NCBI GenBank assembly: GCA_027492445.1
Contig: JAPUES010000132.1
Coordinates: forward strand, 1-14,125
Source: Sporomusaceae bacterium
GTDB lineage: Bacteria; Bacillota; Negativicutes; DSM-13327
Reading direction: 5' to 3'
Length of the DNA: 14,125 nt
The number at the start of each line of letters is the position of its first letter. The stretch's first letter is position 1. The translations under genes were made by a program, and so were the position numbers. Positions 14,010 to 14,125 of the stretch are shown in pieces. Under the pieces are notes generated by a model. That model did no database searches, was not told the origin of the DNA, and saw only the letters and a list, made by a program, of their open reading frames with translations.

Positions 14010-14125
14010 TTATTTTTGTATTGCCATCTGAGCTTGAATCATTAGTGCACATTCTAATCTTTTCTTTTGCAATTCACAACCTATTTCATATGGTTGATAG
14101 ATATTGTTATTAAATAAATCAGCAT
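14010..14125 (-). CDS. C-terminal end of an unidentified protein (partial)
   Basis: An open frame entering from the right edge encodes 37 residues before a TAA at 14010-14012, ending ALMIQAQMAIQK. The visible tail looks helical and polar, with two cysteines and a QKKRLE charged patch. Its start lies outside the window, so length and identity cannot be judged and I do not recognise a family. Its stop lies 14 bases upstream of the -35 element of the candidate mod promoter. It could be a short open frame by chance, since 37 codons is weak evidence. Confidence 0.4.
   Translation of the reverse strand, partial: ADLFNNNIYQPYEIGCELQKKRLECALMIQAQMAIQK

Noticed and set aside
1..14125. CRISPR array, insertion sequence, tRNA or rRNA
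   Set aside because: No regularly spaced repeats, transposase-like frames, terminal inverted repeats around genes or cloverleaf RNA genes were recognised.

Overview
The window is a minus-strand Mo-nitrogenase gene cluster from an AT-rich anaerobic Bacillota (Clostridia or Negativicutes type). Nothing in the sequence settles genus or species. Evidence for this placement: gene order nifH-nifI1-nifI2-nifD-nifK-nifE-nifN-nifB-anfO-nifVomega-nifValpha, a NifD with the roughly 50-residue insertion typical of the Clostridium pasteurianum type, a NifK lacking the long N-terminal extension, a NifB fused to a NifX-like domain, and a homocitrate synthase split into two genes. No NifA-type regulator and no -24/-12 (sigma54) promoter was recognised.

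Layout, read in the direction of transcription (high to low coordinates). 14125-14010: the tail of an unidentified gene. 13996-13864: a good extended -10 promoter and a terminator-like hairpin leading into modA. 13863-11723: modABC, a tightly packed molybdate ABC importer. 11722-11341: a 382-base non-coding block with four perfect or near-perfect hairpins, a candidate nif promoter and, on the opposite strand, a well-formed candidate small RNA gene (promoter, short transcript, intrinsic terminator). 11340-8110: nifH, nifI1, nifI2, nifD. 8107-6716: nifK. 6715-6639: a GC-rich hairpin. 6638-3911: nifE and nifN. 3895-2603: nifB. 2606-1998: anfO. 1982-112: nifVomega and nifValpha. 72-14: a very long terminator hairpin closing the operon.

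The genes form one functional unit. ModABC brings in molybdate. NifB makes the Fe-S core NifB-co, and NifEN is the scaffold on which Mo and homocitrate (made by NifVomega/NifValpha) are added to give FeMo-co. NifH serves as reductase and in cofactor maturation, NifDK is the catalytic component, and the PII-like NifI1/NifI2 pair switches NifDK off when fixed nitrogen is plentiful. AnfO is an accessory protein of uncertain role.

The most interesting non-obvious signals are the candidate plus-strand small RNA between modC and nifH, the shared promoter-plus-hairpin architecture ahead of mod and nif, and the complementary decay of catalytic motifs in the two halves of NifV.
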